Source: Bacteroidales bacterium UBA3843 (GTDB taxonomy: Bacteria > Bacteroidota > Bacteroidia > Bacteroidales > Paludibacteraceae). Taken from it: a stretch of 28,571 bases of DNA. The notes under the pieces are model-generated. The model ran no database searches. It saw only the letters and a program-made list of their open reading frames with translations, and was not told where the DNA came from. A program made the position numbers and the translations under genes. Of this stretch, positions 1 to 8,306 are shown one piece after another (position 1 is the first letter of the stretch; each line of letters opens with the position of its first letter). The stretch covers positions 1 through 28,571 of the forward strand of contig DGHR01000002.1 of the NCBI GenBank assembly GCA_002392745.1, given 5' to 3'.

Positions 1-1344
<1,344 letters not shown>

Positions 1345-1388
1345 AAGACTAATATTAGTTGTTAAAATATTGTTGGGTTAATTGATTG

Positions 1389-1428
1389 CTAGTTGGCTAG
1401 TGGACTAGTTGACTAGTGGACTAGTACA
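1389..1428. repeat. Octamer tandem repeat, five CTAGTKGA-like units
   Basis: Five consecutive 8-base units (ctagttgg, ctagtgga, ctagttga, ctagtgga, ctagtaca) fill the gap between nifJ and the ATPase gene. The last unit supplies the TAG stop codon (plus-strand cta at 1421-1423) of the ATPase gene on the minus strand. It resembles the other short tandem repeats in this window in period (7-8 bases) and copy number, but not in sequence. Confidence 0.85.
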
Positions 1429-2653
1429 AGAATCCCAAGAGCCAGAGAGGGATGATATTGCCGCGTCCCATCTCCAGGTCACCGATAGCCGTCGGGCGGA
1501 TAGTATCCCTCAGCGGCGCTTCCTCGCGGACATCGAAATAATATTTGTTGTCCACCACGAACATTGCATTCCGCTCGGTAGCGTTCACCTTGTGCGAACC
1601 ATGAACGAAGGTATAGAAACAGGTCTCGTAGAGGTCCATCGGCGTAGCTTCGCGCGTGAAATTCATATTTACCAGGTTGGTATTGTGCATATATACCTTG
1701 CTGGGCTTCATGGGGAAATTCTTGTTCTCGGGATAGAGCAGGTTAATCAGTCGCGAGTCCTTGAGATACTTAATATAGTTCATCGTAGTGGCGCGGCTGA
1801 GTCCAATCTCTTCGGACAGGCTGCTGACATTCAATGCGCAGGGAGTCTCGCACATAAGGATATAGAGCAGTTTGCGTAGTTTATGCAGGCAAGCCACATC
1901 AATCTGCTTAATCATCAGCACATCCACCTCCAGCTGCGAGTTCATGGTCTTGAGCAGTTCCGCATCGAAGCAGCTACTCTCCAGATACGACGGATAATAG
2001 CCATGATAGAGATACTCCTTGAAATAGCTCAGCGGTTTGACCCGTTCGCAGATCTCGCGCGAGATAGAGGAATGGTGCTGCAATATTTCGGGGAGCGTAT
2101 ACGGGCGGAAGCGCAATCCTGTCTGCAGATTGAGATACTCGCGGAAGGAGAATCCGCGGAGGTTGTATGTCTTGACGATATCAATCAGATCATGATTTTC
2201 CTCATCAATAGGCATGACGGGCGTAGCGCAGAAGACGATATGCAGTTCCGGATACTTGGCATGGCATCGTCTGAGTTCGCGCGACCAGTTGGGATATTTG
2301 AAGAGCTGGTCGAGGAAGAGATACGAGCCTCCCTGACGGACGAACGCCGAAGCCAACTGAGTGAGCGTGTGTTCCGTAAAATAGAAATCATTCATGCTCA
2401 CATACAGGCACGGTCTCTGGAGACGTCTCTTGCGATGTCCTTTCATTTTTGCCGCAGCCTCCAGTTCTTCTCTCCAGGCCTGCTCAATTTCTTTTGCACG
2501 GCACAAAAGGAAATCCGTTTTTCCTACACCGCGCCCTCCTTTAATAGCAATCAGTCTGTCGTTCCAGTCAATCTCGTCCATCAGTTTTCGACGGATCGGC
2601 ATGGATGCTTTCGCTACTAAAAAATCATGAATTCTAAAAAACGCGTCTAACAT
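1421..2653 (-). CDS. AAA_14/DUF4143-type ATPase with degenerate Walker B and sensor motifs
   Basis: This 410-residue protein has the layout of the large AAA_14/DUF4143 family common in Bacteroidales, whose physiological role is mostly unknown. An intact Walker A, GGRGVGKT, lies at residues 39-46. A C-terminal winged-helix-like region (about 270-310) precedes the DUF4143-like half, which ends in the family-typical IPLWLLGFLY. The Walker B strand reads YLFLDQ (D115, Q116), where the family normally has LFLDE. The sensor I strand reads FCATP (141-145) where FTGSS is usual. The usual DLSRRA arginine stretch reads DLIDIVK (155-161). ATP may therefore be bound but hydrolysed poorly or not at all; this is inference from family patterns recalled from memory. 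A promoter box (TACCTTTG) lies at 2683-2690, so it is probably transcribed alone. The start at 2653 follows that promoter by about 30 bases. Confidence 0.85.
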   Translation of the reverse strand: MLDAFFRIHDFLVAKASMPIRRKLMDEIDWNDRLIAIKGGRGVGKTDFLLCRAKEIEQAWREELEAAAKMKGHRKRRLQRPCLYVSMNDFYFTEHTLTQLASAFVRQGGSYLFLDQLFKYPNWSRELRRCHAKYPELHIVFCATPVMPIDEENHDLIDIVKTYNLRGFSFREYLNLQTGLRFRPYTLPEILQHHSSISREICERVKPLSYFKEYLYHGYYPSYLESSCFDAELLKTMNSQLEVDVLMIKQIDVACLHKLRKLLYILMCETPCALNVSSLSEEIGLSRATTMNYIKYLKDSRLINLLYPENKNFPMKPSKVYMHNTNLVNMNFTREATPMDLYETCFYTFVHGSHKVNATERNAMFVVDNKYYFDVREEAPLRDTIRPTAIGDLEMGRGNIIPLWLLGFLY

Positions 2654-2682
2654 GGTTGTGGTATTTTTTTCTTTTCAGGCTG

Positions 2683-2714
2683 CAAAGGTACGCATTTTTT
2701 TTTGAATTTGCAAC
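2683..2714 (-). promoter_or_regulatory. Bacteroidota-type promoter for the AAA_14 ATPase gene
   Basis: On the minus strand a perfect -7 box TACCTTTG (2690-2683) is preceded after 20 bases by GTTG (2714-2711), a partial match to the -33 TTTG element. It sits about 30 bases upstream of the ATG at 2653. Confidence 0.7.
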
Positions 2715-2754
2715 ATCTGGTTTACATTTTTTTCAAAAAAATGTCATTCCTATC

Positions 2755-2789
2755 AAAAAAAAAGGAAGGGACCGCTGTTTGCAGTCCCT
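2755..2789 (-). terminator. Rho-independent terminator of the ferredoxin gene
   Basis: Read on the minus strand, AGGGACTGC pairs with GCGGTCCCT (9 pairs including one G-U) around the loop AAACA, followed by TTCC and a run of nine T. It starts about 28 bases after the ferredoxin stop codon, so it isolates this short gene as a single transcription unit. Confidence 0.85.
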
Positions 2790-2816
2790 GTTTCCGCCCC
2801 TGCCCGGAGCGTCTGA

Positions 2817-2981
2817 TTACAAGCTGATAGCGCCGCTGGGGCAAACGCCCTCGCACGTTCCGCACTCGATGCAAACCTCAGGGTCAATCGAATAGTGCTC
2901 GCCCTCGTGGATTGCTCCCACCGGGCACTCGTCAATACATGTACCGCACGCAACGCAGTCAGTAGAAATTTTGTAAGCCAT
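2817..2981 (-). CDS. Small 2x[4Fe-4S] bacterial-type ferredoxin, 54 aa
   Basis: This is a soluble low-potential electron carrier. The 54-residue reading on the minus strand begins MAYKISTDCVACGTC and holds two complete C-x2-C-x2-C-x3-CP cluster motifs: cysteines 9, 12, 15, 19 and 37, 40, 43, 47, each followed by the usual Pro and (V/S)GAI. The length and even spacing are those of clostridial-type 2[4Fe-4S] ferredoxins. The likely partner is the pyruvate:ferredoxin oxidoreductase encoded 1.5 kb away on the same strand; this is inferred from function and proximity, since a separate gene lies between. It has its own promoter (3062-3093) and terminator (2755-2789), so it is monocistronic. A leader of about 75 bases contains short ACGAT repeats. 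Confidence 0.95.
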   Translation of the reverse strand: MAYKISTDCVACGTCIDECPVGAIHEGEHYSIDPEVCIECGTCEGVCPSGAISL

Positions 2982-2990
2982 AATTTTATA

Positions 2991-3029
2991 ATTTACGATT
3001 TAGTTATACTATTTACGATGTACGATTTA
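2991..3029. repeat. Short imperfect repeats (TTACGAT/GTACGAT) in the ferredoxin leader
   Basis: The stretch between the ferredoxin ATG and its promoter contains atttacgattta-like units: atttacgatt at 2991-3000, atttacgatg at 3011-3020, then tacgattta to 3029. They share the core TACGATKT with a local period of 8. They lie in the transcribed untranslated leader. This is the least regular of the short repeats in the window. Confidence 0.55.
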
Positions 3030-3061
3030 TTGAAATTTGGCCATCGGACCATTTGCGAGTG

Positions 3062-3093
3062 CAAAGTTAGACAAAAAAAATGGAACTACCAAA
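3062..3093 (-). promoter_or_regulatory. Bacteroidota-type promoter for ferredoxin
   Basis: On the minus strand TTTG (3093-3090) is followed after exactly 20 bases by TAACTTTG (3069-3062), a full match to the TTTG-N19-21-TAnnTTTG consensus of the primary Bacteroidota sigma factor. The box is followed by CACTCG, as at several other promoters in the window. Confidence 0.85.
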
Positions 3094-3154
3094 TAATAGG
3101 GATAGTTTTTATAAAAAAAGTCAATTTTTCCACATTGAGATGAAAAAAAAGCCC

Positions 3155-3814
3155 CTATTTTTTGGTAGATTTCTTGGCAGACTGCAACGCCGCCATCAAT
3201 TGTGCGTTCGGAGAGAGTTTGCCGGTAGCGGCAGAGGAAGTGTTTTTTTCGACGAGTCCTTTTCTTTGCGCATAGGTTTTCCAGTCCTTGGCCCCTCCGG
3301 CGGGAGAGACAGGCAGTCCGAGTTGGAGGAAATGGCAATAGGCGATACCGAGCGCGTCGGTAGCATCCAGTTTCTTAGGCATTTGCTCGTCAGGGATATG
3401 CAGGAAACGCTGCAGCATGCCCGCCACCTGCTCTTTGGACGAATGTCCGTTTCCGGTAATCGCCATTTTGATTTTCATCGGCGAATACTCATAGATAGGC
3501 ACGTCCTTGCTCAGCGCGGCAGCGATGGCGACCCCCTGCGCATGGACGATTTTAATCATCGTTTGCGGGTTTTTGTCCACAAACTGGGTCTCGATAGCCA
3601 GACAGGACGGATGGTAACGGTCGATGAGGTCCTGGAGGAAGAAAAACTCCTTTTGGAGCCTCGGATACTGACCTTCGATTTTATGCACGTCCATCACACC
3701 GAAATCAAGGATTTCGACTTGCTGTCCGACAGAGCGGAGCAAGGCGTATCCCATAAAAAGCGTACCCGGGTCGATACCTAAAATAATATGTTCTTTGCGG
3801 ACGGAATCAATCAT
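3155..3814 (-). CDS. ruvC: Crossover junction endodeoxyribonuclease RuvC
   Basis: RuvC resolves Holliday junctions during recombination and repair, as a dimer working with RuvAB. The 219-residue protein carries the RNase H-fold catalytic acidic residues: D15 in LGIDPGT, E75 in AIETQF, and D150 and D153 in KKLDATDALG. The segment NGHSSKEQV (122-130) also matches the family. The start agrees with the usual N-terminal extension of Bacteroides RuvC proteins. Bacterial RuvC is usually about 170-190 residues; here a lysine-, serine- and alanine-rich tail of about 40 residues follows the conserved core after about residue 175 and may be a disordered DNA-contacting extension. The gene is 25 bases downstream of a small membrane-protein gene on the same strand, so the two are probably cotranscribed. 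A weak hairpin plus T-run (TCAAT/ATTGA, near 3114-3136) lies beyond the stop. Confidence 0.95.
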   Translation of the reverse strand: MIDSVRKEHIILGIDPGTLFMGYALLRSVGQQVEILDFGVMDVHKIEGQYPRLQKEFFFLQDLIDRYHPSCLAIETQFVDKNPQTMIKIVHAQGVAIAAALSKDVPIYEYSPMKIKMAITGNGHSSKEQVAGMLQRFLHIPDEQMPKKLDATDALGIAYCHFLQLGLPVSPAGGAKDWKTYAQRKGLVEKNTSSAATGKLSPNAQLMAALQSAKKSTKK

Positions 3815-3839
3815 AATTTACCATCTGACCAGTTACCGG

Positions 3840-4004
3840 TTATTCGTCTTTTTCGTGACTGCGGATAAATCCGCGGACGATGACCACGACGGCTCCGGCA
3901 ATCAGTACATAATCGCCATAGGGTTCAATCTTGGCCACATTGAGCGCCGCGCCGACAGCCAAAATGACCAAACCGATAATCAATACAATACTGGAAGTTC
4001 TCAT
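3840..4004 (-). CDS. Small two-helix membrane protein, 54 aa, unknown function
   Basis: I do not recognise a named family. From the ATG at 4004 the 54-residue product starts MRTSSIVLIIGLVILAVGAA and has two hydrophobic helices (about 4-21 and 28-44) joined by a short polar turn (KIEPYGDY), with a charged tail RSHEKDE. A longer reading from a TTG at 4043 exists, but ATG is preferred because the extra residues are polar and the ATG is preceded by an A-rich stretch. The gene lies 25 bases ahead of ruvC on the same strand and may share its transcript. A loose promoter candidate on the minus strand (TTTG, 21 bases, TACCTATA) lies near 4050-4085; it matches only part of the consensus. Confidence 0.65.
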   Translation of the reverse strand: MRTSSIVLIIGLVILAVGAALNVAKIEPYGDYVLIAGAVVVIVRGFIRSHEKDE

Positions 4005-4134
4005 TTTCGGGTATATTTCAAAATCACGGGATAATATATACAATATATTATAGGTATTGGCAGGATACGATGCGCGTCAAACGCGTCTCCGATGCGCCTA
4101 CGACAAGGATCAACGAGGAACCAATAACGAACCT

Positions 4135-4153
4135 AAAAACGGGTTATACCCGT
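4135..4153 (-). terminator. Probable terminator of the FtsB/DivIC-like gene
   Basis: On the minus strand ACGGG and CCCGT pair around the loop TATAA, followed directly by TTTT, about 13 bases after the stop codon of the septum gene. The stem is only five pairs, so termination may be weak. Confidence 0.55.
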
Positions 4154-4165
4154 ACAGGAACCGTT

Positions 4166-4468
4166 TTATTCCTCCTCCACAAGATATATATCCTCCTCGG
4201 GCATGTGCATAAAATAATGTTCGCGTGCATAGCGCTCGAGGCTGTCGGGATGCTGGAGACTCTGAATCTCCCTCTGCGTGCGCTCCGTTTCCCTGTTGTA
4301 GAAGTCGCGTTGCTCCTCCATGCGCCTGATTTCGCGTCCGCGCTGAACAAAACGAATCATGCTCTGGTCCCCGATAAAAATATAGACGACCAGAAAGAGC
4401 ACCAACGCAAGCACATACTTGCCCCATTTGCTGATACGCAAGCGCGACCAAAAATCCGAAATGTTCAT
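4166..4468 (-). CDS. FtsB/DivIC-family septum formation initiator
   Basis: This is a bitopic inner-membrane component of the division machinery; FtsB/DivIC proteins form a complex with FtsL and FtsQ/DivIB at the septum. The 100-residue protein has a short cytoplasmic N-terminus, one membrane helix (about 18-36, YVLALVLFLVVYIFIGD), then a coiled coil rich in E, R and Q (about 45-75) and the family-typical YAREHYFMHMPEEDIYLVEEE ending. That order and length are classic for the family. The start at 4468 was chosen over an upstream in-frame ATG at 4543 because a promoter -7 box (TACCTTTG, 4508-4501) lies inside the longer frame, so the transcript cannot contain the upstream start. The longer frame would also read through an ATTGAAA repeat. 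Confidence 0.88.
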   Translation of the reverse strand: MNISDFWSRLRISKWGKYVLALVLFLVVYIFIGDQSMIRFVQRGREIRRMEEQRDFYNRETERTQREIQSLQHPDSLERYAREHYFMHMPEEDIYLVEEE

Positions 4469-4500
4469 CGTTGAGGTTGTATAATTTTCAAAATCGAGGG

Positions 4501-4508
4501 CAAAGGTA
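4501..4508 (-). promoter_or_regulatory. -7 promoter box for the FtsB/DivIC-like gene
   Basis: On the minus strand TACCTTTG is a perfect TAnnTTTG box followed by CCCTCG. At the expected -33 position only TTTT/TTTC is found, because an ATTGAAA tandem repeat (4518-4545) occupies that place. The transcript would begin about 25 bases before the ATG at 4468. Confidence 0.7.
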
Positions 4509-4517
4509 CAAAAAATA

Positions 4518-4545
4518 ATTGAAAATTGAAAATTGAAAATCAAAA
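4518..4545. repeat. Heptamer tandem repeat (ATTGAAA)3-ATCAAAA between divergent promoters
   Basis: Three exact copies of ATTGAAA (4518-4524, 4525-4531, 4532-4538) and one variant, ATCAAAA, fill the space between the minus-strand -7 box at 4501-4508 and the plus-strand -33 element at 4547-4550. The repeat therefore sits over the -33 region of the septum gene promoter. Confidence 0.9.
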
Positions 4546-4546
4546 A

Positions 4547-4578
4547 TTTGTATAATTCATATTTTTTTTGTAATTTTG
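4547..4578 (+). promoter_or_regulatory. Bacteroidota-type promoter for the secreted nuclease-ligA run
   Basis: TTTG (4547-4550), exactly 20 bases, then TAATTTTG (4571-4578), matching the consensus in full. The ATG of the nuclease gene follows at 4601, giving a leader of about 15 bases. Confidence 0.85.
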
Positions 4579-4600
4579 TAGCCGTTTTATATCCACAGTT

Positions 4601-6196
4601 ATGAACAGCCGTATTCCATTTCTGATTGCAGCAGTCCTATTATTCTGCTCCACAATAGCCGGACAAGTCCATATTCAGATAGACGACCCGGGCAGTTGGT
4701 CCACCCGTGCGCTGGATTCCTATCACGGTCAGACCGTTGTTTTTGACGTGCCGATGGTGGTATGTGCCAACGCCAACGGCAACTATGTCGTATCTCCGTG
4801 GCGCCGTTTCAACGGAGAGAGTCACGGCGTGATGGGTTCGGCAGAATACAACGAGACGGTGCGCATAAACAACACCTGCATGTTCAGTTTGAGCGGCGTG
4901 AGCGGTTATCACCGCTGCGGTGAGAAGATTTACAACCTGCAGGCACAAGTGGGCAGCAGTTCAAGCCAGTTGACATGGAAAGGCGGCACCTGGAAAGGCA
5001 ACACCCGTGCCGATCTGGAAGCCGGCATACCGGATTTAGGCGACTACCGGTTGCTGCTATGCGGCTTCAATCTGGAGAACTACTACATCACGCCCAATTC
5101 GATGGGAGCGAAGAATTATTCCGACCATCAGAAACAGCGCGCCAAAGTGAGCAAAGCGCTGAAGAAAATCAATGCGGACATATACGGTCTGGTGGAGTTG
5201 CAACAAGGCAACGAGGCGATAGCAGAAATCACAAGCGACCTGAACAACAACCTGCCCGGCCGCAATTACAAATACTTCAACGACGCGAGCAGCGGAACGA
5301 GCCAAGCAGTGGGATTTGTGTACGACGCCAACAAAGTGGAGCCGATCGGTACTCCGGCCGAGACCAGTGTGGAGTTGCTGTACCGCAAGAAAATGATATG
5401 CTTCCGCGAGACAGCCACCGGCGAGAAATTCATCTACTCGATCAACCACTTCAAATCCATGAACACGGGTGCTAACGACCGCCGTGTGAATGAAGCCCGT
5501 GCCGTGCTGAAACTATATAATTCCTACCGCCAGAACCGCAATGTGAGTGAAAACGACGCCCTGATTATGGGCGATATGAACTGCTATGCGTTTACCGACC
5601 CGATCATGGTATTTACCAACAACGGAATGATAGACCTGCACCGCGCTTTCCACGCCGACAGCAGCTACAGTTACATGTTCGGCGGCATGGCCAGCTATAT
5701 CGACCACGCCATCAGTTCGGAGTCGCTCTACCGGCAGATTACCGGCATGTCGGCATACCATATCAACTCGGACGAGGACGACGATTACACCTACGACAAA
5801 TCAAGCGACAACACGATGTTCCGTTGCTCGGACCACGACCCTGTGCTGGTCGGTCTGAAACTGGACAGCACTCTCTCGCAGACCATCGAGCCGTACACCA
5901 GTGACGGCAGTTTAAGCGGAGACAGCCTGAGTTTCTATTACGTATACACCACCAACGAGGACCCTGTGATTTATTTCGACATATACACCATCAACGGTCT
6001 GCCCGTCTGCCCTATCAGCAAGATTATTTACGAGGGCGACCTGTTTGAGAAGCGCACGAAATACTACACGCTCAAAGACAGCAACCCCAACCTGCCGGAA
6101 GAGTTAAAGCAAATGCTTCCGCTTCCGTCCGGCATATACGTGCTGCATTTCTACTACAAAGGGACCATCAGTTCGCACAAACTTATCATCCGGTAA
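4601..6196 (+). CDS. Secreted endonuclease/exonuclease/phosphatase-family nuclease with type IX-like C-terminal tail
   Basis: Probably an extracellular or surface metal-dependent nuclease or phosphodiesterase; the exact substrate is not visible. The 531-residue protein has a signal peptide (1-21, ending STIAG), an N-terminal beta-rich segment (about 23-130, OB-like in appearance), and an EEP catalytic domain (about 148-420). The EEP residues are all present: N157 in FNLEN, E199 in LVELQ, H283 in INHFKS, D325 and N327 in MGDMNCYAF, and D411 and H412 in SDHDPVLV. The last 90 residues form a beta domain whose IYTINGLPV and terminal SGIYVLHF...SHKLIIR follow the Por secretion-tail pattern, so export by a type IX system is likely. 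It has a perfect promoter (4547-4578), and its stop is directly followed by the ligA start, so the two are cotranscribed. Confidence 0.88.
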   Translation: MNSRIPFLIAAVLLFCSTIAGQVHIQIDDPGSWSTRALDSYHGQTVVFDVPMVVCANANGNYVVSPWRRFNGESHGVMGSAEYNETVRINNTCMFSLSGVSGYHRCGEKIYNLQAQVGSSSSQLTWKGGTWKGNTRADLEAGIPDLGDYRLLLCGFNLENYYITPNSMGAKNYSDHQKQRAKVSKALKKINADIYGLVELQQGNEAIAEITSDLNNNLPGRNYKYFNDASSGTSQAVGFVYDANKVEPIGTPAETSVELLYRKKMICFRETATGEKFIYSINHFKSMNTGANDRRVNEARAVLKLYNSYRQNRNVSENDALIMGDMNCYAFTDPIMVFTNNGMIDLHRAFHADSSYSYMFGGMASYIDHAISSESLYRQITGMSAYHINSDEDDDYTYDKSSDNTMFRCSDHDPVLVGLKLDSTLSQTIEPYTSDGSLSGDSLSFYYVYTTNEDPVIYFDIYTINGLPVCPISKIIYEGDLFEKRTKYYTLKDSNPNLPEELKQMLPLPSGIYVLHFYYKGTISSHKLIIR

Positions 6197-8266
6197 ATGG
6201 CAGACTTGTTCAGCGAAATAGAAGAGCCGGAGCGCAACGAGATACGCGCATTGCGCAAGGAACTGGAGGAACAGAACTACAAATACTATGTTCTGAACCA
6301 GCCCTCGATGTCCGACCGCGAGTTCGACGAGAAAATGCACCGGCTGCAGGACCTGGAGGCCCTGTATCCGGATATGTATGACCCGAAGAGTCCGACCCAG
6401 CATGTGGGAAGCGATTTGATGAAGGGACCAAGTGACCAAGTACCAAGTACCAAGGGGAAGGCTTTTGAGACGGTCAAGCACAAATACCCGATGCTGTCAT
6501 TGGCGAACAGTTATTCGCGCGAGGAGATAGAAGACTGGGTACGGAAACTGCCTGAGGGCGTGGAGATTGTATGCGAGCTGAAGTTCGACGGGTTGAGTAT
6601 CAGTCTATGGTACGAGAAAGGCGTTCTAACCCGTGCGCTCACACGCGGAGACGGCCAACAGGGCGATGACGTCATCCAAAACATAAAGACCATCCCTTCC
6701 ATCCCATGGCGGATTGAGCGCAACGATATTCCGGAACGATTCGAGATGCGCGGAGAAGTGCTGCTGCCATGGGAACGTTTCGAGGCGCTGAACAAAGAGC
6801 GCGAGGAACAGGAAGAAGCATTGTTTGCCAATCCGCGTAACGCAGCCAGCGGAACGCTCAAACTGCAGGATCCGAAGGAAGTTGCACGTCGCGGGCTGAC
6901 AGCATATCTCTATTACATGCTTGGCGAGGAACTGCCGGGCAAAACCCACTATGAACGGCTGGAAAAAGCCAAAGAATGGGGTTTTCAAATCAGCGACGCC
7001 ATCAAAGTGTGCAAGGATGTAGACGAGGTGATGGCATATATCTCTTATTGGGATACAGAGCGCAAGAAACTGTCCGTTGCAACAGACGGTATCGTACTGA
7101 AAGTAAACAATTTAGCACAGCAGGAAGAGCTTGGCTACACCGCCAAAACACCTCGCTGGGCGATTGCATACAAGTTCCCCGCCGAGAAACAGTTGACACT
7201 GCTCAAAGAAATCACCTACCAGGTAGGCCGCACAGGTGTCGTAACACCCGTAGCAAACCTGGAGCCGGTGCAATTGAGCGGCACGATAGTGCAACGGGCA
7301 ACCCTTCACAACGAAGATTTTATCCGCCAGTTGGATATCCGTCCGGGCGACCGCGTATGGGTGGAGAAAGGCGGAGAGATTATCCCGAAGATCGTCGGTC
7401 GTGCCGACCGAAATGATGAAATGAGCGCGACTCCGTCGCTCAATGATGGAATGATGTATTCTTTCCCGGATGTTTGTCCGGAATGCGGGGCGAAATTGGT
7501 AAGAGTGGAAGGCGAGGCGGCATGGAGATGTCCGAACGAAGCCGGTTGCCCTCCGCAAATAAAAGGAAAGATTGAGCATTTCGTGAGCCGCAAGGCAATG
7601 AACATAGACGGTCTGGGAGAAGAGACCATCGATTTGCTATACCGCCAGGGTCTGCTGCACAACATCGCAGACATCTATAGCCTGCGCTCCGAAGACATCG
7701 CAGTCCAGGAACGATTAGGCGAGAAATCCGCGCAGAACATCCTGGATGGAATTGAGGCCTCCAAGAAAGTGCCTTGGGCAAGAGTACTCTTCGCACTCGG
7801 CATACGCATGGTAGGCGAGACCACGGCAAGAAAAATAGCCCGTGTGTACAACACAATAGACAATCTGCAATGGGCAACCGCAGAACAACTCTGCGCCATA
7901 GAAGACGTGGGGCCGCAGATAGCAGAGAACATTGTGGCATATTTCAACGACATGAGCAATCTGGAGATACTGGAACGCTTGCGTCAAGCCGGATTGCAGA
8001 TGGAGGGAGAGAGTTACCAACCATCCGCCGCCAGCCATCAGTTGGACGGTATGAGTATCGTAATAAGCGGTACGTTCGCACAGCACAGCCGCGATGAATA
8101 CAAAGAGATGATTGAACAAAACGGCGGCAAGAACACCGGTTCGGTAAGCAAAAAGACATCGTTCATACTGGCCGGCGAGAATATGGGACCGGAGAAGTTG
8201 AAGAAAGCCGAGAGTCTGGGAATCCGCCTCGTCAGCGAAGAAGAGTTCCTGGAAATGATACAATGA
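6197..8266 (+). CDS. ligA: NAD-dependent DNA ligase LigA
   Basis: LigA seals nicks during replication and repair using NAD+. The 689-residue protein has the full domain order: the Ia domain with YYVLNQPSMSDREFD (30-44), the adenylation domain with the active-site lysine K129 in CELKFDG, the OB fold, a four-cysteine zinc finger starting CPECGAK (about 414-440), helix-hairpin-helix repeats, and a C-terminal BRCT domain (about 612-689). Its ATG begins on the base after the TAA of the secreted nuclease gene, with no recognisable ribosome-binding sequence, so translational coupling is likely. Residues 77-88 (GPSDQVPSTKGK), between the conserved HVGSDL and VKHKYPMLSL, are not usual in the family. 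They are encoded mostly by an ACCAAGT tandem repeat at 6427-6454. The insertion lies in a surface linker and should be tolerated. Confidence 0.97.
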   Translation: MADLFSEIEEPERNEIRALRKELEEQNYKYYVLNQPSMSDREFDEKMHRLQDLEALYPDMYDPKSPTQHVGSDLMKGPSDQVPSTKGKAFETVKHKYPMLSLANSYSREEIEDWVRKLPEGVEIVCELKFDGLSISLWYEKGVLTRALTRGDGQQGDDVIQNIKTIPSIPWRIERNDIPERFEMRGEVLLPWERFEALNKEREEQEEALFANPRNAASGTLKLQDPKEVARRGLTAYLYYMLGEELPGKTHYERLEKAKEWGFQISDAIKVCKDVDEVMAYISYWDTERKKLSVATDGIVLKVNNLAQQEELGYTAKTPRWAIAYKFPAEKQLTLLKEITYQVGRTGVVTPVANLEPVQLSGTIVQRATLHNEDFIRQLDIRPGDRVWVEKGGEIIPKIVGRADRNDEMSATPSLNDGMMYSFPDVCPECGAKLVRVEGEAAWRCPNEAGCPPQIKGKIEHFVSRKAMNIDGLGEETIDLLYRQGLLHNIADIYSLRSEDIAVQERLGEKSAQNILDGIEASKKVPWARVLFALGIRMVGETTARKIARVYNTIDNLQWATAEQLCAIEDVGPQIAENIVAYFNDMSNLEILERLRQAGLQMEGESYQPSAASHQLDGMSIVISGTFAQHSRDEYKEMIEQNGGKNTGSVSKKTSFILAGENMGPEKLKKAESLGIRLVSEEEFLEMIQ
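6427..6454. repeat. In-frame heptamer repeat ACCAAGT (x4) inside ligA
   Basis: Copies at 6427-6433, 6435-6441, 6442-6448 and a partial one at 6449-6454 have periods of 8, 7 and 7. They encode most of residues 77-86 of LigA, a stretch without a counterpart in ordinary LigA sequences as I know them. Confidence 0.85.
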
Positions 8267-8306
8267 TTCCGGAATGCCATCATACCCAAATACCGTAATA
8301 CCGAAA

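Noticed and set aside
4469..4543. Longer N-terminus for the FtsB/DivIC-like protein
   Set aside because: The extra codons run through a promoter -7 box and an ATTGAAA repeat.
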